The position numbers and the translations under genes are program-made. The notes under the pieces were generated by a model. The model was not told the origin of the DNA. It ran no database searches and saw only the letters and a list, made by a program, of their open reading frames with translations. A stretch of DNA of 64,000 bases from Actinomycetota bacterium (GTDB lineage: Bacteria > Actinomycetota > Actinomycetes > S36-B12): NCBI GenBank assembly GCA_016717115.1, contig JADKGE010000003.1:310001-374000 (forward strand). Direction: 5' to 3'. Of this stretch, positions 54,618 to 63,877 are shown piece by piece (within the stretch, counting starts at the first letter, position 1; each line of letters opens with the position of its first letter).

Positions 54618-55164
54618 CGTGGACACCGTCGCGGCCGACGCATCGGCGGCACGGCGACCCGTCGTCCTCGCCCTGGGCTCCAATCTCGGCGACTCGCTGA
54701 CGATCCTGCAGGGCGCGATCGATGACCTGTCTGGCGTCGAGGGGCTCGACGTCACTGCCGCCTCCGGCGTGTACGAGACCGACCCGGTCGGCGGCCCCGA
54801 GCAGCGGCCTTATCTGAACGCGGTCGTCCTCGGCTCGACGTCGTTGAGCGGCCTCGAGCTGCTCGCCGTGACGCAGGGGGTGGAGCAGGCGTGGCACCGC
54901 ACGCGAGAGGTGCGGTGGGGACCACGCACCCTCGACATCGACGTCATCTCTGTGGGCGAGGAGACGTCGGCAAACGCCGACCTGACGCTCCCGCATCCCC
55001 GCGCTCACGAGCGGGGCTTCGTCCTCGTGCCGTGGTTCGCGGTGGATCCCGAGGCCACCCTCGTCGGCCAGGGCACGGTCCGCGACCTGATCGCGGGCAT
55101 CGACGTCGCGGGCGTGAGGGAGACGACGCACCGACTCCTGGTGCCGGCTGTGGCGGGGGACTGA
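54610..55164 (+). CDS. folK: 2-amino-4-hydroxy-6-hydroxymethyldihydropteridine pyrophosphokinase
   Basis: 184 aa. Transfers pyrophosphate from ATP to the pterin for FolP. Motifs ALGSNLGDSLTILQGAI, YETDPVGGPEQRPYLNAVV and RWGPRTLDIDVISVG with PHPRAHERGFVLVPW fit HPPK. GTG at 54610 overlaps folB. An Ala-rich 15-residue N-terminal extension precedes the domain. Confidence 0.96.
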   Translation: MSDVDTVAADASAARRPVVLALGSNLGDSLTILQGAIDDLSGVEGLDVTAASGVYETDPVGGPEQRPYLNAVVLGSTSLSGLELLAVTQGVEQAWHRTREVRWGPRTLDIDVISVGEETSANADLTLPHPRAHERGFVLVPWFAVDPEATLVGQGTVRDLIAGIDVAGVRETTHRLLVPAVAGD

Positions 55165-55166
55165 TC

Positions 55167-55646
55167 ATGGACCCGATGAGGCCGACCCGGGTGTGGTCGC
55201 TGGTCGCCATCGCGGCCATCGCCGCCGCGCTCGGCTGGGGACTTGTCCAGATCATCGACGCCTGGCTCGGTCGGCTCCTGCCCGTGCCCTGGCTGGCGGC
55301 AGCGGCGCTATGGCTGGTCGCGGGCGCCGTCCTGTACTGGGCCGTCACCACTCGCCCGCGGCTCCAGGGGCGGCCGGGCGCGAAGCCGATGCCGCCGCTG
55401 GTGGCGGCCCGCACCGCGGCCCTGGCCATGGCGGCCTCACGCATCGGTGCCCTCGTCGCCGGCTTCTACGCCGGTGTCGCCGGTGGGATCTCGTCGTCGA
55501 TCGGCACGCCCACCGGGGCGAGCACCTTCTGGAGCGCGTCGATGGCCAGTCTGGGTGCCGTGGTGCTCGTGATCGCGGCGCTGTGGCTCGAGCACATCTG
55601 CCGTTTGCCGGTCGGACCACCCGATGACTTCACAGATAGGGTCTAG
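55167..55646 (+). CDS. DUF3180 family membrane protein
   Basis: 159 aa with four membrane helices (about residues 10-30, 40-60, 80-105, 120-140). The family is confined mostly to Actinomycetota and sits directly after folK, as here (2 nt gap). Function unknown. AAARTAALAMAASRIGALVAGFYAG-type helix with small residues is characteristic. GGGGGA lies before the ATG. Confidence 0.85.
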   Translation: MDPMRPTRVWSLVAIAAIAAALGWGLVQIIDAWLGRLLPVPWLAAAALWLVAGAVLYWAVTTRPRLQGRPGAKPMPPLVAARTAALAMAASRIGALVAGFYAGVAGGISSSIGTPTGASTFWSASMASLGAVVLVIAALWLEHICRLPVGPPDDFTDRV

Positions 55647-55649
55647 AAC

Positions 55650-55937
55650 ATGAGTGAGACCGCCCTCGAGGACCTGCCGTTCGACGAGCTGCGCCAGAAG
55701 GCGTTCCACCGAGCCGAGAAGCACATGGACGTGGGCTTCTTCACCGACCTGTTCGGACACATGCCCGGGATGGCCGCCATCGAGGGCGAGGGCGGCGACC
55801 TGGGCGCCGTCGGCGGCACCGTCTGGGAGTCGATCCGAGCGTGGCGCGAGATGTTCGGGGACACCCCCCTCGACGAGACGACACAGACGCTGCTGCGCGC
55901 TCGTTTCGTCACCTACCTGCGCGAGCACGGCGAGTAG
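55650..55937 (+). CDS. Small conserved hypothetical, 95 aa
   Basis: Acidic soluble protein (begins MSETALEDLPFDELRQKAF), probably helical with an alternating Asp/Leu pattern, containing HMDVGFFTDLFGHMPG and a TLLRARFVTYLREHGE end. TAGGGT ends 7 nt before the ATG, so it has its own leaderless-type promoter even though DUF3180 lies 3 nt upstream. I do not recognise a named family. It is convergent with the NuoD-like gene. Confidence 0.65.
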   Translation: MSETALEDLPFDELRQKAFHRAEKHMDVGFFTDLFGHMPGMAAIEGEGGDLGAVGGTVWESIRAWREMFGDTPLDETTQTLLRARFVTYLREHGE

Positions 55938-55970
55938 CCGCTTCCCGCTTGCCGATGGTCGCACCGGCTC

Positions 55971-56351
55971 CTACCGGTCGACGTCGCCCACCACGAAGAA
56001 GAACGACATCACCGCGTCGGCGAGGTCATCGACGCGCGTGCCGACCAGGGCGGTGGTGAGAGCCTGGGCGTTCGCGAACGACGCGGATCGGATCTTCAGG
56101 CGCCATGGGGTCTTCTCGCCCACGCTCGCGAGCAAGCAGCCGGTGACGCCCAGGGGCCCCTCGATCCAGCCATGGGTGACACCCTCCGGCACTCGAACGG
56201 TCTTGGGGAGCAGCACGTTGACCGGCCCGTCGCCCAGAGACCGCAGCCGATCGATGCAGGCGGACATGAGGCGCAGGCTCGTGGGCACCTGCTCGAGGAG
56301 GAGGGCGTAGCGCGCGGTGGCGTCGCCCGTCGTGCGCAGGGGCACCGACAA
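55971..56351 (-). CDS. C-terminal part of the frameshifted NuoD-like gene
   Basis: About 126 aa from the first in-frame start, with LLEQVPTSLRLMSACIDRLRSL and EGVTHGWIEGPLGVTGCLLASVGEKTPWRL-type sequence (read in pieces of the NuoD C terminus, ending VVGDVDR). Upstream in the same frame TPYLAYGELTDELSVP continues the NuoD pattern. It belongs to the gene at 56026-57111 and is not an independent gene. Confidence 0.75.
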   Translation of the reverse strand: MSVPLRTTGDATARYALLLEQVPTSLRLMSACIDRLRSLGDGPVNVLLPKTVRVPEGVTHGWIEGPLGVTGCLLASVGEKTPWRLKIRSASFANAQALTTALVGTRVDDLADAVMSFFFVVGDVDR

Positions 56352-57111
56352 CTCGTCCGTCAGCTCGCCGTAGGCGAGGTAGGGCGTCGTCGCGCCGCAG
56401 GTCGATGTCGAGTCCGCCCGCCCGGGCGACCACTCCGCTGGTACCGAAGGCGATGGCCGACGGGCGAGACAGGGTCGCGAGCCCGGCGAGGCCGGTGGAG
56501 TAGTCGAGAACGGCGTCCTCGATCAGCGCGTGGGCGGACCCGAGGTCCGCGACGATTGCCGTGTACCTGTCGAGGGACACCGCATCGAGAGGGGTGGCGA
56601 CCCCACCGATCCTGGCGAACATCGGGTGGACGCGCCCGCCGGTGACGTATTCCTGGGCGGCGACCAGACGCTCGCGGGCGCCGAGCGCGACGTCGCGGTG
56701 CGCCGTGTCTCTGATGACCGATCCGAGGAACGCGAGACTGGCCGCGACGCGGTTCGCCTCGGCCAGGAGGGTGCGCGTCCAGGTCGCCCGCTCAGGGGGC
56801 GTGATTCCCGTGGCGTCCTCCAGGGTGAGGGCGACGGCGAGCTCGGACGAGAACGCCGAGAGCCAGTCGTGCCGGTTGGCGAGCATCATGAGCTGGCGGT
56901 AGTCACGGGCCTCGAACAGCTTCTCCGCGCCGCGGTGCATCAGGCCCATCCGCGGGTCGGCACTGACGACGACGCCGTCGTCGACACGCACCTGGAGCTG
57001 GAACCCGGCGTGCCCGGTGGGGTGGAAGGGGCGCAGGGCCAACACGCGATCGCAGTCGAGGTGGGCGGCCACGCCGACGCCGAACAGGAGGTCCGCCGGT
57101 GTGTCGGTCAC
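56026..57111 (-). CDS. Orphan NADH-quinone oxidoreductase subunit D-like protein, frameshifted
   Basis: The first 245 residues follow the NuoD/complex I 49-kDa pattern: FHPTGHAGFQLQVRVDDG, GLMHRGAEKLFEARDYRQL, ANRHDWLSAFSSELAVAL and GGVATPLDAV. After GLDIDLRRDDA the frame goes out of register; the true continuation (PYLAYGELTDEL) lies in another frame. Removing one base near 56385 would give ...RRDDPYLAYGEL..., matching relatives. No other nuo gene is nearby. It starts with a GTG 4 nt after the MidA-type methyltransferase stop, so the two form an operon. Not necessarily part of a respiratory complex I. Confidence 0.8.
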   Translation of the reverse strand: MTDTPADLLFGVGVAAHLDCDRVLALRPFHPTGHAGFQLQVRVDDGVVVSADPRMGLMHRGAEKLFEARDYRQLMMLANRHDWLSAFSSELAVALTLEDATGITPPERATWTRTLLAEANRVAASLAFLGSVIRDTAHRDVALGARERLVAAQEYVTGGRVHPMFARIGGVATPLDAVSLDRYTAIVADLGSAHALIEDAVLDYSTGLAGLATLSRPSAIAFGTSGVVARAGGLDIDLRRDDALPRLRRADGRVVGAPAHDGRRHRALRPPPRAGAHEPAPHVRLHRSAAVSGRRAGQRAAPQDRSSAGGCHPWLDRGAPGRHRLLARERGREDPMAPEDPIRVVRERPGSHHRPGRHARR

Positions 57112-57115
57112 GTGG

Positions 57116-58039
57116 TCATCGTGCCAGTGCCTGGACGAGCCACCAATAGTCGTCGCCGTCGCCTGACGGGAACAGCTCCGCGGAGTGAGCGCTGACGGCC
57201 GGCGCGCAGGCGTCGAGGGCGACGTGGGCGGTGATGTTGCAGGAGCCGTCCGGGATGGGGGAGACGAGGTGTCCGGCCCGATAGCCGGTGAGGGTCCCCC
57301 CGTCGAACAGGCCGTCGGCGCGCTGCGACGCGACATGCGCGTAGTCGACGGCCAGCGCGATGCCATCGGTCACGAGGCCGGCGATGGCCGACCACGCCTC
57401 GTCGCGCGCGACGCCGACCTCCACCCGGGCGGCCGGCTCCCGACGGGGCCACCACTGCTCGCACCATGCGTCGAGACGGGCGCCGTCGACGTGCCGGGAC
57501 CCACAGGCCCGCTGATCGTCTAGGGTCGGGCCGAGCTCCTGGGCGCCGGTGATCGGATCGACGAGGACGAGTCGGCGGGCTCCGCGATCGTCGATCTCGA
57601 CGATGTCGCAGGGGATGTCGTCGAGCAGCTCGTGGGCGACGACGAGCCCGGGTCCCGGAGCGATCCTGGGACTGATGAGCCGCACGTCTCCCTGATGCCA
57701 CTCGACGCTGGTCGCGACACGGTCCGGCCGAGGACGCACGTCGACCGCCCGCCAGGTCAGGCGCTGCGCCGTCTCCCTCGGGAGCAGCGTCCTGAGCTGG
57801 GCGAGGAGCGTGCCGTCGCCGCCCCCCACGTCGGTGACGGTGACGGTCCGGTGCCGCTCGAGTAGCGCCGTGAGTGGGCCGACGGTCAGGGCGGCTATGC
57901 GGCGGGCGACGAGGTCCCCGTCGGTGACGTGCGTGGCGAAGGTGCTCTCGGCGTTCCCGGCCGTCGTCCGGTAGAAGCCGCGTGACCCCACGGCGGCGCG
58001 CTCCCAGGCGACCGACCAGGCCTCCGTGTCATCCGCCAC
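57116..58039 (-). CDS. SAM-dependent methyltransferase, MidA/NDUFAF7-like
   Basis: 307 aa class I methyltransferase: motif I TVTDVGGGDGTLLAQL, post-motif region HQGDVRLISPR and VAHELLDDIPCDIVEID, which resembles the MidA/NDUFAF7 group (NEVLDA-type). NDUFAF7 methylates an Arg of the complex I 49-kDa subunit. Here the gene directly precedes a NuoD-like gene, so a related protein-methylating role is likely; the aligned target position in that NuoD-like protein reads Gln, so another residue would be modified. Divergent from the DUF2520 gene. Confidence 0.78.
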   Translation of the reverse strand: MADDTEAWSVAWERAAVGSRGFYRTTAGNAESTFATHVTDGDLVARRIAALTVGPLTALLERHRTVTVTDVGGGDGTLLAQLRTLLPRETAQRLTWRAVDVRPRPDRVATSVEWHQGDVRLISPRIAPGPGLVVAHELLDDIPCDIVEIDDRGARRLVLVDPITGAQELGPTLDDQRACGSRHVDGARLDAWCEQWWPRREPAARVEVGVARDEAWSAIAGLVTDGIALAVDYAHVASQRADGLFDGGTLTGYRAGHLVSPIPDGSCNITAHVALDACAPAVSAHSAELFPSGDGDDYWWLVQALAR

Positions 58040-58074
58040 AGGCAGTCACGGTAGTGCGGTCTACGCTCCGTCAG

Positions 58075-58974
58075 GTGAGCACATCGGGGCCGCCACGTCT
58101 CCGGGTCGGCGTGATCGGGGCCGGTCGCGTAGGAGCGGTGCTCGGCGCCGCCCTCCGCCGGGCCGGTCATGACGTCGTGGCCGTCGCGGCCGTCTCCGAT
58201 CTGTCCCGGTTGCGGGCCGAGGCCCTGCTGCCGGGAGTGCCGATCCTGCCCGCGCCCGACGTGGCCGCACACGCCGATCTCGTCCTGCTCGCGGTGCCCG
58301 ACGACGTCCTGGCCGGGCTGGTGACCGGGCTCGTCGAGGCGGGCGCGATCCATGCCGGTCAGTTCGTGGCCCACCCCTCCGGTCGGTACGGCATCGACAT
58401 CCTCGATGCCGCCCGCAGGGTCGGCGCACTGACCCTCGCGGTGCACCCGGTCATGACCTTCACCGGCACCAGTGTCGACCTCGCCCGACTCGAGGACTGC
58501 CCGTTCGGCGTGACCTCGACCGACGCCGTCCGGCCGGTGGCCGAGGCGCTCGTGGTCGAGATGGGCGGCGACCCCGTGTGGGTGCCGGAGGAGGCGCGCG
58601 TGCTGTATCACGCGGGTATCGCCTTCGGCGCGAACTTCCTCATGACCGTTGTCCTCCAGTCGCTCGACCTGCTGCGCGAGGCCGGCATGGCCGAGCCGCA
58701 GCGGCTCATGGCGCCGCTGCTGAGCGCCTCGCTCGACAACGCCCTGCGGCATGGTGACGCGGCGCTCACCGGTCCCGTCGCGCGCGGAGATGACCGGACG
58801 GTGGCTGATCACCTCGCCCGCATCGAGGACGTGTCCCCGGCCGCTGCGGCCGGCTACCGGGCCCTCGCGAGACTCACGGCCGATCGGGCGTTGGCGGCCG
58901 GTCTGATCGACATGACGTCCGCGGCTCGCCTGCTCGAGGTCTTGGCGTCATCGCCCGACGGCGGTCGCGCATGA
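58075..58974 (+). CDS. Rossmann/DUF2520 domain protein (PanE-like)
   Basis: 299 aa. NAD(P)-binding GVIGAGRVGAVLGAAL, then a DUF2520-type C-terminal helical domain (EARVLYHAGIAFGANFLMTVV). This family often sits beside panC, as here (4-nt overlap), and may take the role of ketopantoate reductase (PanE) in bacteria without a canonical one; that is inference. The GTG at 58075 lies 7 nt after TACGCT (leaderless). Confidence 0.85.
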   Translation: MSTSGPPRLRVGVIGAGRVGAVLGAALRRAGHDVVAVAAVSDLSRLRAEALLPGVPILPAPDVAAHADLVLLAVPDDVLAGLVTGLVEAGAIHAGQFVAHPSGRYGIDILDAARRVGALTLAVHPVMTFTGTSVDLARLEDCPFGVTSTDAVRPVAEALVVEMGGDPVWVPEEARVLYHAGIAFGANFLMTVVLQSLDLLREAGMAEPQRLMAPLLSASLDNALRHGDAALTGPVARGDDRTVADHLARIEDVSPAAAAGYRALARLTADRALAAGLIDMTSAARLLEVLASSPDGGRA

Positions 58975-59825
58975 TGCCGCATCTGGTGACGACGTCGACG
59001 GAGGTGCGGGCGCTGCCTGCCGCGGTAGGCCCCCGCCTCGTCGTGATGACCATGGGCGCCCTGCACGAGGGTCACGCCGAACTCATCAGGGAGGCCCGCC
59101 GCCGAGCCGGAGCCGAGGGAACGGTGCTCGTCACGATCTTCGTCAACCCGACGCAGTTCGGTGCCGGCGAGGACTTCGGTCGTTACCCCAGGACGCTCGA
59201 CGACGATCTCACCCTGTGCGCTGAGGCCGGCGCCGACGTGGTCTGGACCCCGGACGTGCAGCAGGTGTACGGCAACCCGGATGGCTTCCGCGACGACAGC
59301 GTCACCATCGATCCGGGTCCGCTCGGCCGGATCCTGGAAGGTGCGTCTCGCCCGGATCACTTCCGCGGCATGCTGACCGTCGTGGCCAAGCTCCTCGCCG
59401 TGACCGCGCCGGACGAGGCGCTGTACGGAGAGAAGGACTACCAGCAGCTCGTCCTCATCCAACGTATGGCTCGTGACCTGAGCATGTCCGTGGCGATCAG
59501 CGGGGTTCCCACCGTGCGCGAGCCGGATGGTCTCGCCCGGAGCAGCCGCAATCGCTACCTCAGCGGCCCGGAGAGGGAGGTGGCCTCGGTGGTGCCGAAG
59601 GCGCTGCATGCGGCCGTCGCGGCCGCCCGTGACGGTGCGCAGGCGGCGCTCGAGGCTGGACGCGCCGTCGTTGCCGACGTCCGCGGCATCACCTTGGACT
59701 ACCTCGTGGTGACCGATCCCGAGCTCGCGGCAGCGCCGACCGTGGGTGAGGGTCGCGTGCTCATCGCGGCCCGGGTGGGGTCGACCCGCCTCATCGACAA
59801 CATGGCGTGCAGGCTGGGCGCGTGA
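58971..59825 (+). CDS. panC: Pantothenate synthetase
   Basis: 284 aa. Joins pantoate and beta-alanine with ATP. MGALHEGHAELIREA, FVNPTQFGAGEDFGRYPR, GEKDYQQLVLIQRMA and SSRNRYLSGPER are complete. ATG overlaps the DUF2520 stop (ATGATG, either codon could start). It is followed by nadB with a 1-4 nt overlap, forming the pan-nad-coaX block. Confidence 0.97.
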   Translation: MMPHLVTTSTEVRALPAAVGPRLVVMTMGALHEGHAELIREARRRAGAEGTVLVTIFVNPTQFGAGEDFGRYPRTLDDDLTLCAEAGADVVWTPDVQQVYGNPDGFRDDSVTIDPGPLGRILEGASRPDHFRGMLTVVAKLLAVTAPDEALYGEKDYQQLVLIQRMARDLSMSVAISGVPTVREPDGLARSSRNRYLSGPEREVASVVPKALHAAVAAARDGAQAALEAGRAVVADVRGITLDYLVVTDPELAAAPTVGEGRVLIAARVGSTRLIDNMACRLGA

Positions 59826-61471
59826 TGTCGATCCAGATCGCCCGCCGACTTCGTGCCGCCGCTCCGGGCTGGACCGCCCGCGCTGACGTGATCGTCGTGG
59901 GATCAGGGGTGGCCGGTCTCACGGCCGCGCTGCGCGCTCGCGCCCTCGGCCGGACCGTCCTGGTCGTGACGAAGGCCCAGGTCGACGAGGGCTCCACCAA
60001 GTGGGCGCAGGGGGGGATCGCTGCCGCCCTCTCCGACGACGACTCCCCGGAGGAGCACCTCCACGACACCCTCGTCGCGGGAGTGGGGCTGTGCGACGAC
60101 GTGGCCGTCCGCATCCTGGTGACCGAGGGCCCGGCCGCCGTGCGCGAGCTCATCGAGCTCGGGGCCAGGTTCGACCGCGACGCGTCCGGGCGGATCGCCC
60201 TCACCCGGGAGGGTGGCCACCTGCGCGATCGCATCGCGCATGCCGGTGGAGACGCCACCGGAGCGGAGATCTCGCGCGCCCTCGTCGCCGCCGTGCGCGA
60301 GGATCCGGGGATCGACGTCGTCGAGAACGCCCTCGCCCTCGATCTGCTGTGCGACGACTCCGGGGCAGCTCAGGGCATCACCCTGCACGTCATGGGCTCC
60401 GGCCAGCGCGACGGCATCGGCGCCGCCCTGGCCCCTGTCGTGATCCTGGCCACGGGCGGTTTCGGCCAGGTGTTCGGGCAGACCACCAATCCCTACGTGT
60501 CGACCGGCGACGGCGTCGCCCTCGCCCTGCGGGCCGGCGCCGATATCGCCGACCTCGAGTTCGTTCAGTTCCACCCGACCGTGATGTGGCTCGGTCCGCT
60601 CGCCAAAGGGCAGCAGCCCCTGGTCTCCGAGGCGGTTCGGGGCGAGGGGGCGGTGCTTCTCGACGGGGACGGCCGACCTTTCATGCAGGGTGAGCACCCC
60701 TTGGCCGACCTGGCGCCCCGCGACGTCGTCGCGAAGGCGATCATGCGCCGCATGCGCGACGAGGGGTCCGCACATGTCTGGCTGGACGGCCGGCGCCTCG
60801 GCGCCGACACGTGGCTGCAGCGCTTCCCGACGATCCTCGAGTCGTGTCGTACGCGGGGTATCGATCCCGTCACCGACCTCATCCCCGTGGCACCGGCTCA
60901 GCACTATGTGTCCGGCGGCGTGCGTACCGACCTGTGGGGTCGAGCCTCGATCCCGGGGCTGTACGCCTGCGGCGAGGTGGCCTGCACCGGAGTCCACGGA
61001 GCCAACCGGCTGGCGTCCAACTCGCTGCTCGAGGGCCTGGTCTTCGCCCGCCGCATCGTGACGGCCATGGCCGACGATGTCGTTCAGCAACGCCCGTCCG
61101 TTCCTCACGTCGGCGCTGACGCGCTGCTCCCGCACAGCGTGCGTCGTACGATCCAGCAGGTCATGGACACCGACGCGGGAGTGCTCCGCAGTGCCGCCTC
61201 TCTCGAGGATGCGGCGACCCGCCTGGCCGGGCTCGCCGATGCTGACGATGCGACGCCCTCGACCGAGGACTGGGAGACGACGAACATCCATCAGATCGCC
61301 AGCGTCCTCGTCGAGCATGCCCGCCTGCGGGAGGAGACGCGCGGGTCGCACTGGCGCGAGGACTTCCCGGAACGGAACGACGAGACGTGGCGGGTGCGGC
61401 TCGTCACCCGAGTCGGCCCCGATGGGATGCTCAGCACTCGGGCGGAAGCGGTCACAGGGGAGCTGCAATGA
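59825..61471 (+). CDS. nadB: L-aspartate oxidase
   Basis: About 548 aa FAD enzyme oxidising aspartate to iminoaspartate for NAD synthesis. FAD motif VVGSGVAGLTAALRA, STKWAQGGIAAALS, the catalytic region HPTVMW and GGVRTDLWGRASIPGLYACGEVA-type segment in parts, ending with the helical C-terminal domain. ATG 59825 overlaps panC by 1 nt (GTG 59822 also open). nadA is not next to it. Confidence 0.95.
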   Translation: MSIQIARRLRAAAPGWTARADVIVVGSGVAGLTAALRARALGRTVLVVTKAQVDEGSTKWAQGGIAAALSDDDSPEEHLHDTLVAGVGLCDDVAVRILVTEGPAAVRELIELGARFDRDASGRIALTREGGHLRDRIAHAGGDATGAEISRALVAAVREDPGIDVVENALALDLLCDDSGAAQGITLHVMGSGQRDGIGAALAPVVILATGGFGQVFGQTTNPYVSTGDGVALALRAGADIADLEFVQFHPTVMWLGPLAKGQQPLVSEAVRGEGAVLLDGDGRPFMQGEHPLADLAPRDVVAKAIMRRMRDEGSAHVWLDGRRLGADTWLQRFPTILESCRTRGIDPVTDLIPVAPAQHYVSGGVRTDLWGRASIPGLYACGEVACTGVHGANRLASNSLLEGLVFARRIVTAMADDVVQQRPSVPHVGADALLPHSVRRTIQQVMDTDAGVLRSAASLEDAATRLAGLADADDATPSTEDWETTNIHQIASVLVEHARLREETRGSHWREDFPERNDETWRVRLVTRVGPDGMLSTRAEAVTGELQ

Positions 61472-62370
61472 CGCACGACGACTCGGACATCTCGGCGGAC
61501 GTCCGCGATCGGCTGGCCGCGCAGGGACTGGATCCCGCGCGGGTGGTGCAGCTCATCGCCCTCGCCGTCGATGAGGACCTCGACGGGGGCGTCGACGTCA
61601 CCACCGTTGCGACCGTTCCCGAGAGCCAGCGCTCCGTCCTCGATCTCGTGGCCCGTGGCACGGGAGTCGTCGCGGGCATCCCTGTGGCCGCGGCCGTCTT
61701 CTCCTACGTGTGCGGTCCCGATGCCACCCTCCGACTGCTCGTCCCCGACGGTGCCGAGGTCGGCCCCGGTGAGGTACTGGTGTCCGTCGATGGACCGACG
61801 CATGCCCTGCTGCGGGCCGAACGGCCCGCCCTGAACTTCCTGAGCCATCTGAGCGGCATCGCCACCCTCACGCGTGCGTGGGTGACGGCGGTCGAGGGCA
61901 CGTCCGCGGCGATCCGGGACACGAGGAAGACCACGCCCGGGATGCGCCGGCTCGAGAAGTACGCGGTCCGGTGCGGCGGTGGCGTGAACCACCGCATGTC
62001 CCTGTCGGACGCGGCGCTCGTGAAGGACAACCACGTGGTAGCCGCGGGCGGGGTCGCGGCGGCGTTCGAGGCCGTGCGCGCGCGCTTCCCTGGCGTGACC
62101 GTGGAGGTGGAGGTCGACTCGCTCGAGCAGCTCGACGAGGTGCTCGGCGCGGGAGCCGACCTCGTCCTCCTGGACAACTTCTCCACCGCAGACATGCGAG
62201 AGGCCGTGCGCCGCAACGGCGGGCGCGCGCTGCTCGAGGCCTCGGGCGGGCTGTCACTCGACTCTGCCGCCGCGGTGGCGGCGACCGGCGTCGACTACCT
62301 TGCCGTCGGAGCCCTCACCCATTCAGCACCGGTGCTCGACATCGGAGCCGACCTGCGTCAGGAGTCGTAA
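61468..62370 (+). CDS. nadC: Nicotinate-nucleotide pyrophosphorylase (QPRTase)
   Basis: 300 aa. Converts quinolinate and PRPP to nicotinate mononucleotide. Marks: DEDLDGGVDVTTVA, LNFLSHLSGIATLT, RDTRKTTPGMRRLEKYAV, VKDNHVVAAGG and EVEVDSLEQLDEVL. ATG overlaps nadB by 4 nt with GGGGAG upstream. Works with NadB in the aspartate pathway. Confidence 0.97.
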   Translation: MTHDDSDISADVRDRLAAQGLDPARVVQLIALAVDEDLDGGVDVTTVATVPESQRSVLDLVARGTGVVAGIPVAAAVFSYVCGPDATLRLLVPDGAEVGPGEVLVSVDGPTHALLRAERPALNFLSHLSGIATLTRAWVTAVEGTSAAIRDTRKTTPGMRRLEKYAVRCGGGVNHRMSLSDAALVKDNHVVAAGGVAAAFEAVRARFPGVTVEVEVDSLEQLDEVLGAGADLVLLDNFSTADMREAVRRNGGRALLEASGGLSLDSAAAVAATGVDYLAVGALTHSAPVLDIGADLRQES

Positions 62371-63131
<761 letters not shown>

Positions 63132-63135
<4 letters not shown>

Positions 63136-63839
63136 GACCGCTCGGCGTTCACCCCGAGGACGAGGGCCGTCACCGCCGAGAGGCCGTGAACGGGGCCGCT
63201 CGTGCGGGGGAGGATCAGCGTGCGAAGGCCCAGGCTGGCGCCACCGCCGTCGTCGTTGGCGTTGTCACCGACCATCAGCACCTGCGAGGCCTCCAGCCCG
63301 AGCAGGTTGACGGCGGCCCGGAAGATCCGATGGTCCGGCTTGACGCAGCCCACCTCGTAGGAGAGCACCACTCCGTCGACGTGCGGTGACACCCCCTCGC
63401 GATCGAGGATGCGGCGGATCGGGACCCCGGCGTTGGAGAGCAGGCAGACCTTGACCCCAGCCTCCCGGAGGGCCCGGAGGGTGGGCACGGTATCGGCGTA
63501 GGCATGCCAGCCGTCGAGCATCACGTCGTACAGCGCATTGGCCAGCGTTCGGTCCACGCTCGGCCCGTCCGCGATGAGCTCGTGGAACACCCTCGAATGC
63601 GCCTCGAACGACAGGTCGCGGCTGCTGTCGGGATCACTCACGCGCGCGCCCTCCCAGATGCGGTCGAGGAAGGCCACGAGTTCGGCAGTCGCCGTGTCGT
63701 CGAGCGGATGGGGGGCAACCGCGAGCGCCGCCGCCAGCCACTCATCGGCCGAGCCCTGGTCGATCAGGGTCGAGTGGATGTCGAAGATGACCCCGCGGAC
63801 GGGTTCGGGGGAGGGCCACGCCTGGGGTGAGTTGCTCAT
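63132..63839 (-). CDS. HAD family hydrolase with unusual motif I
   Basis: 235 aa. HAD-IA phosphatase-like fold: motif II SNAG in LLSNAGVPI, motif III Lys in EVGCVKPDHRIF and motif IV MVGDNANDDGGG. Motif I reads DIHST, so the nucleophile Asp is present but the second Asp, normally the general acid, is His. The activity may be altered. It separates coaX from lysS; not part of the core pathway by name. Confidence 0.8.
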
Positions 63840-63877
63840 GTCGGAAGACTACGAGGCATCCAATAGCCTGTGTCGTT

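Noticed and set aside
54891..55166. Extended start for the DUF3180 protein
   Set aside because: The upstream frame overlaps folK and has no membrane-protein features; the ATG at 55167 with GGGGGA upstream is better.
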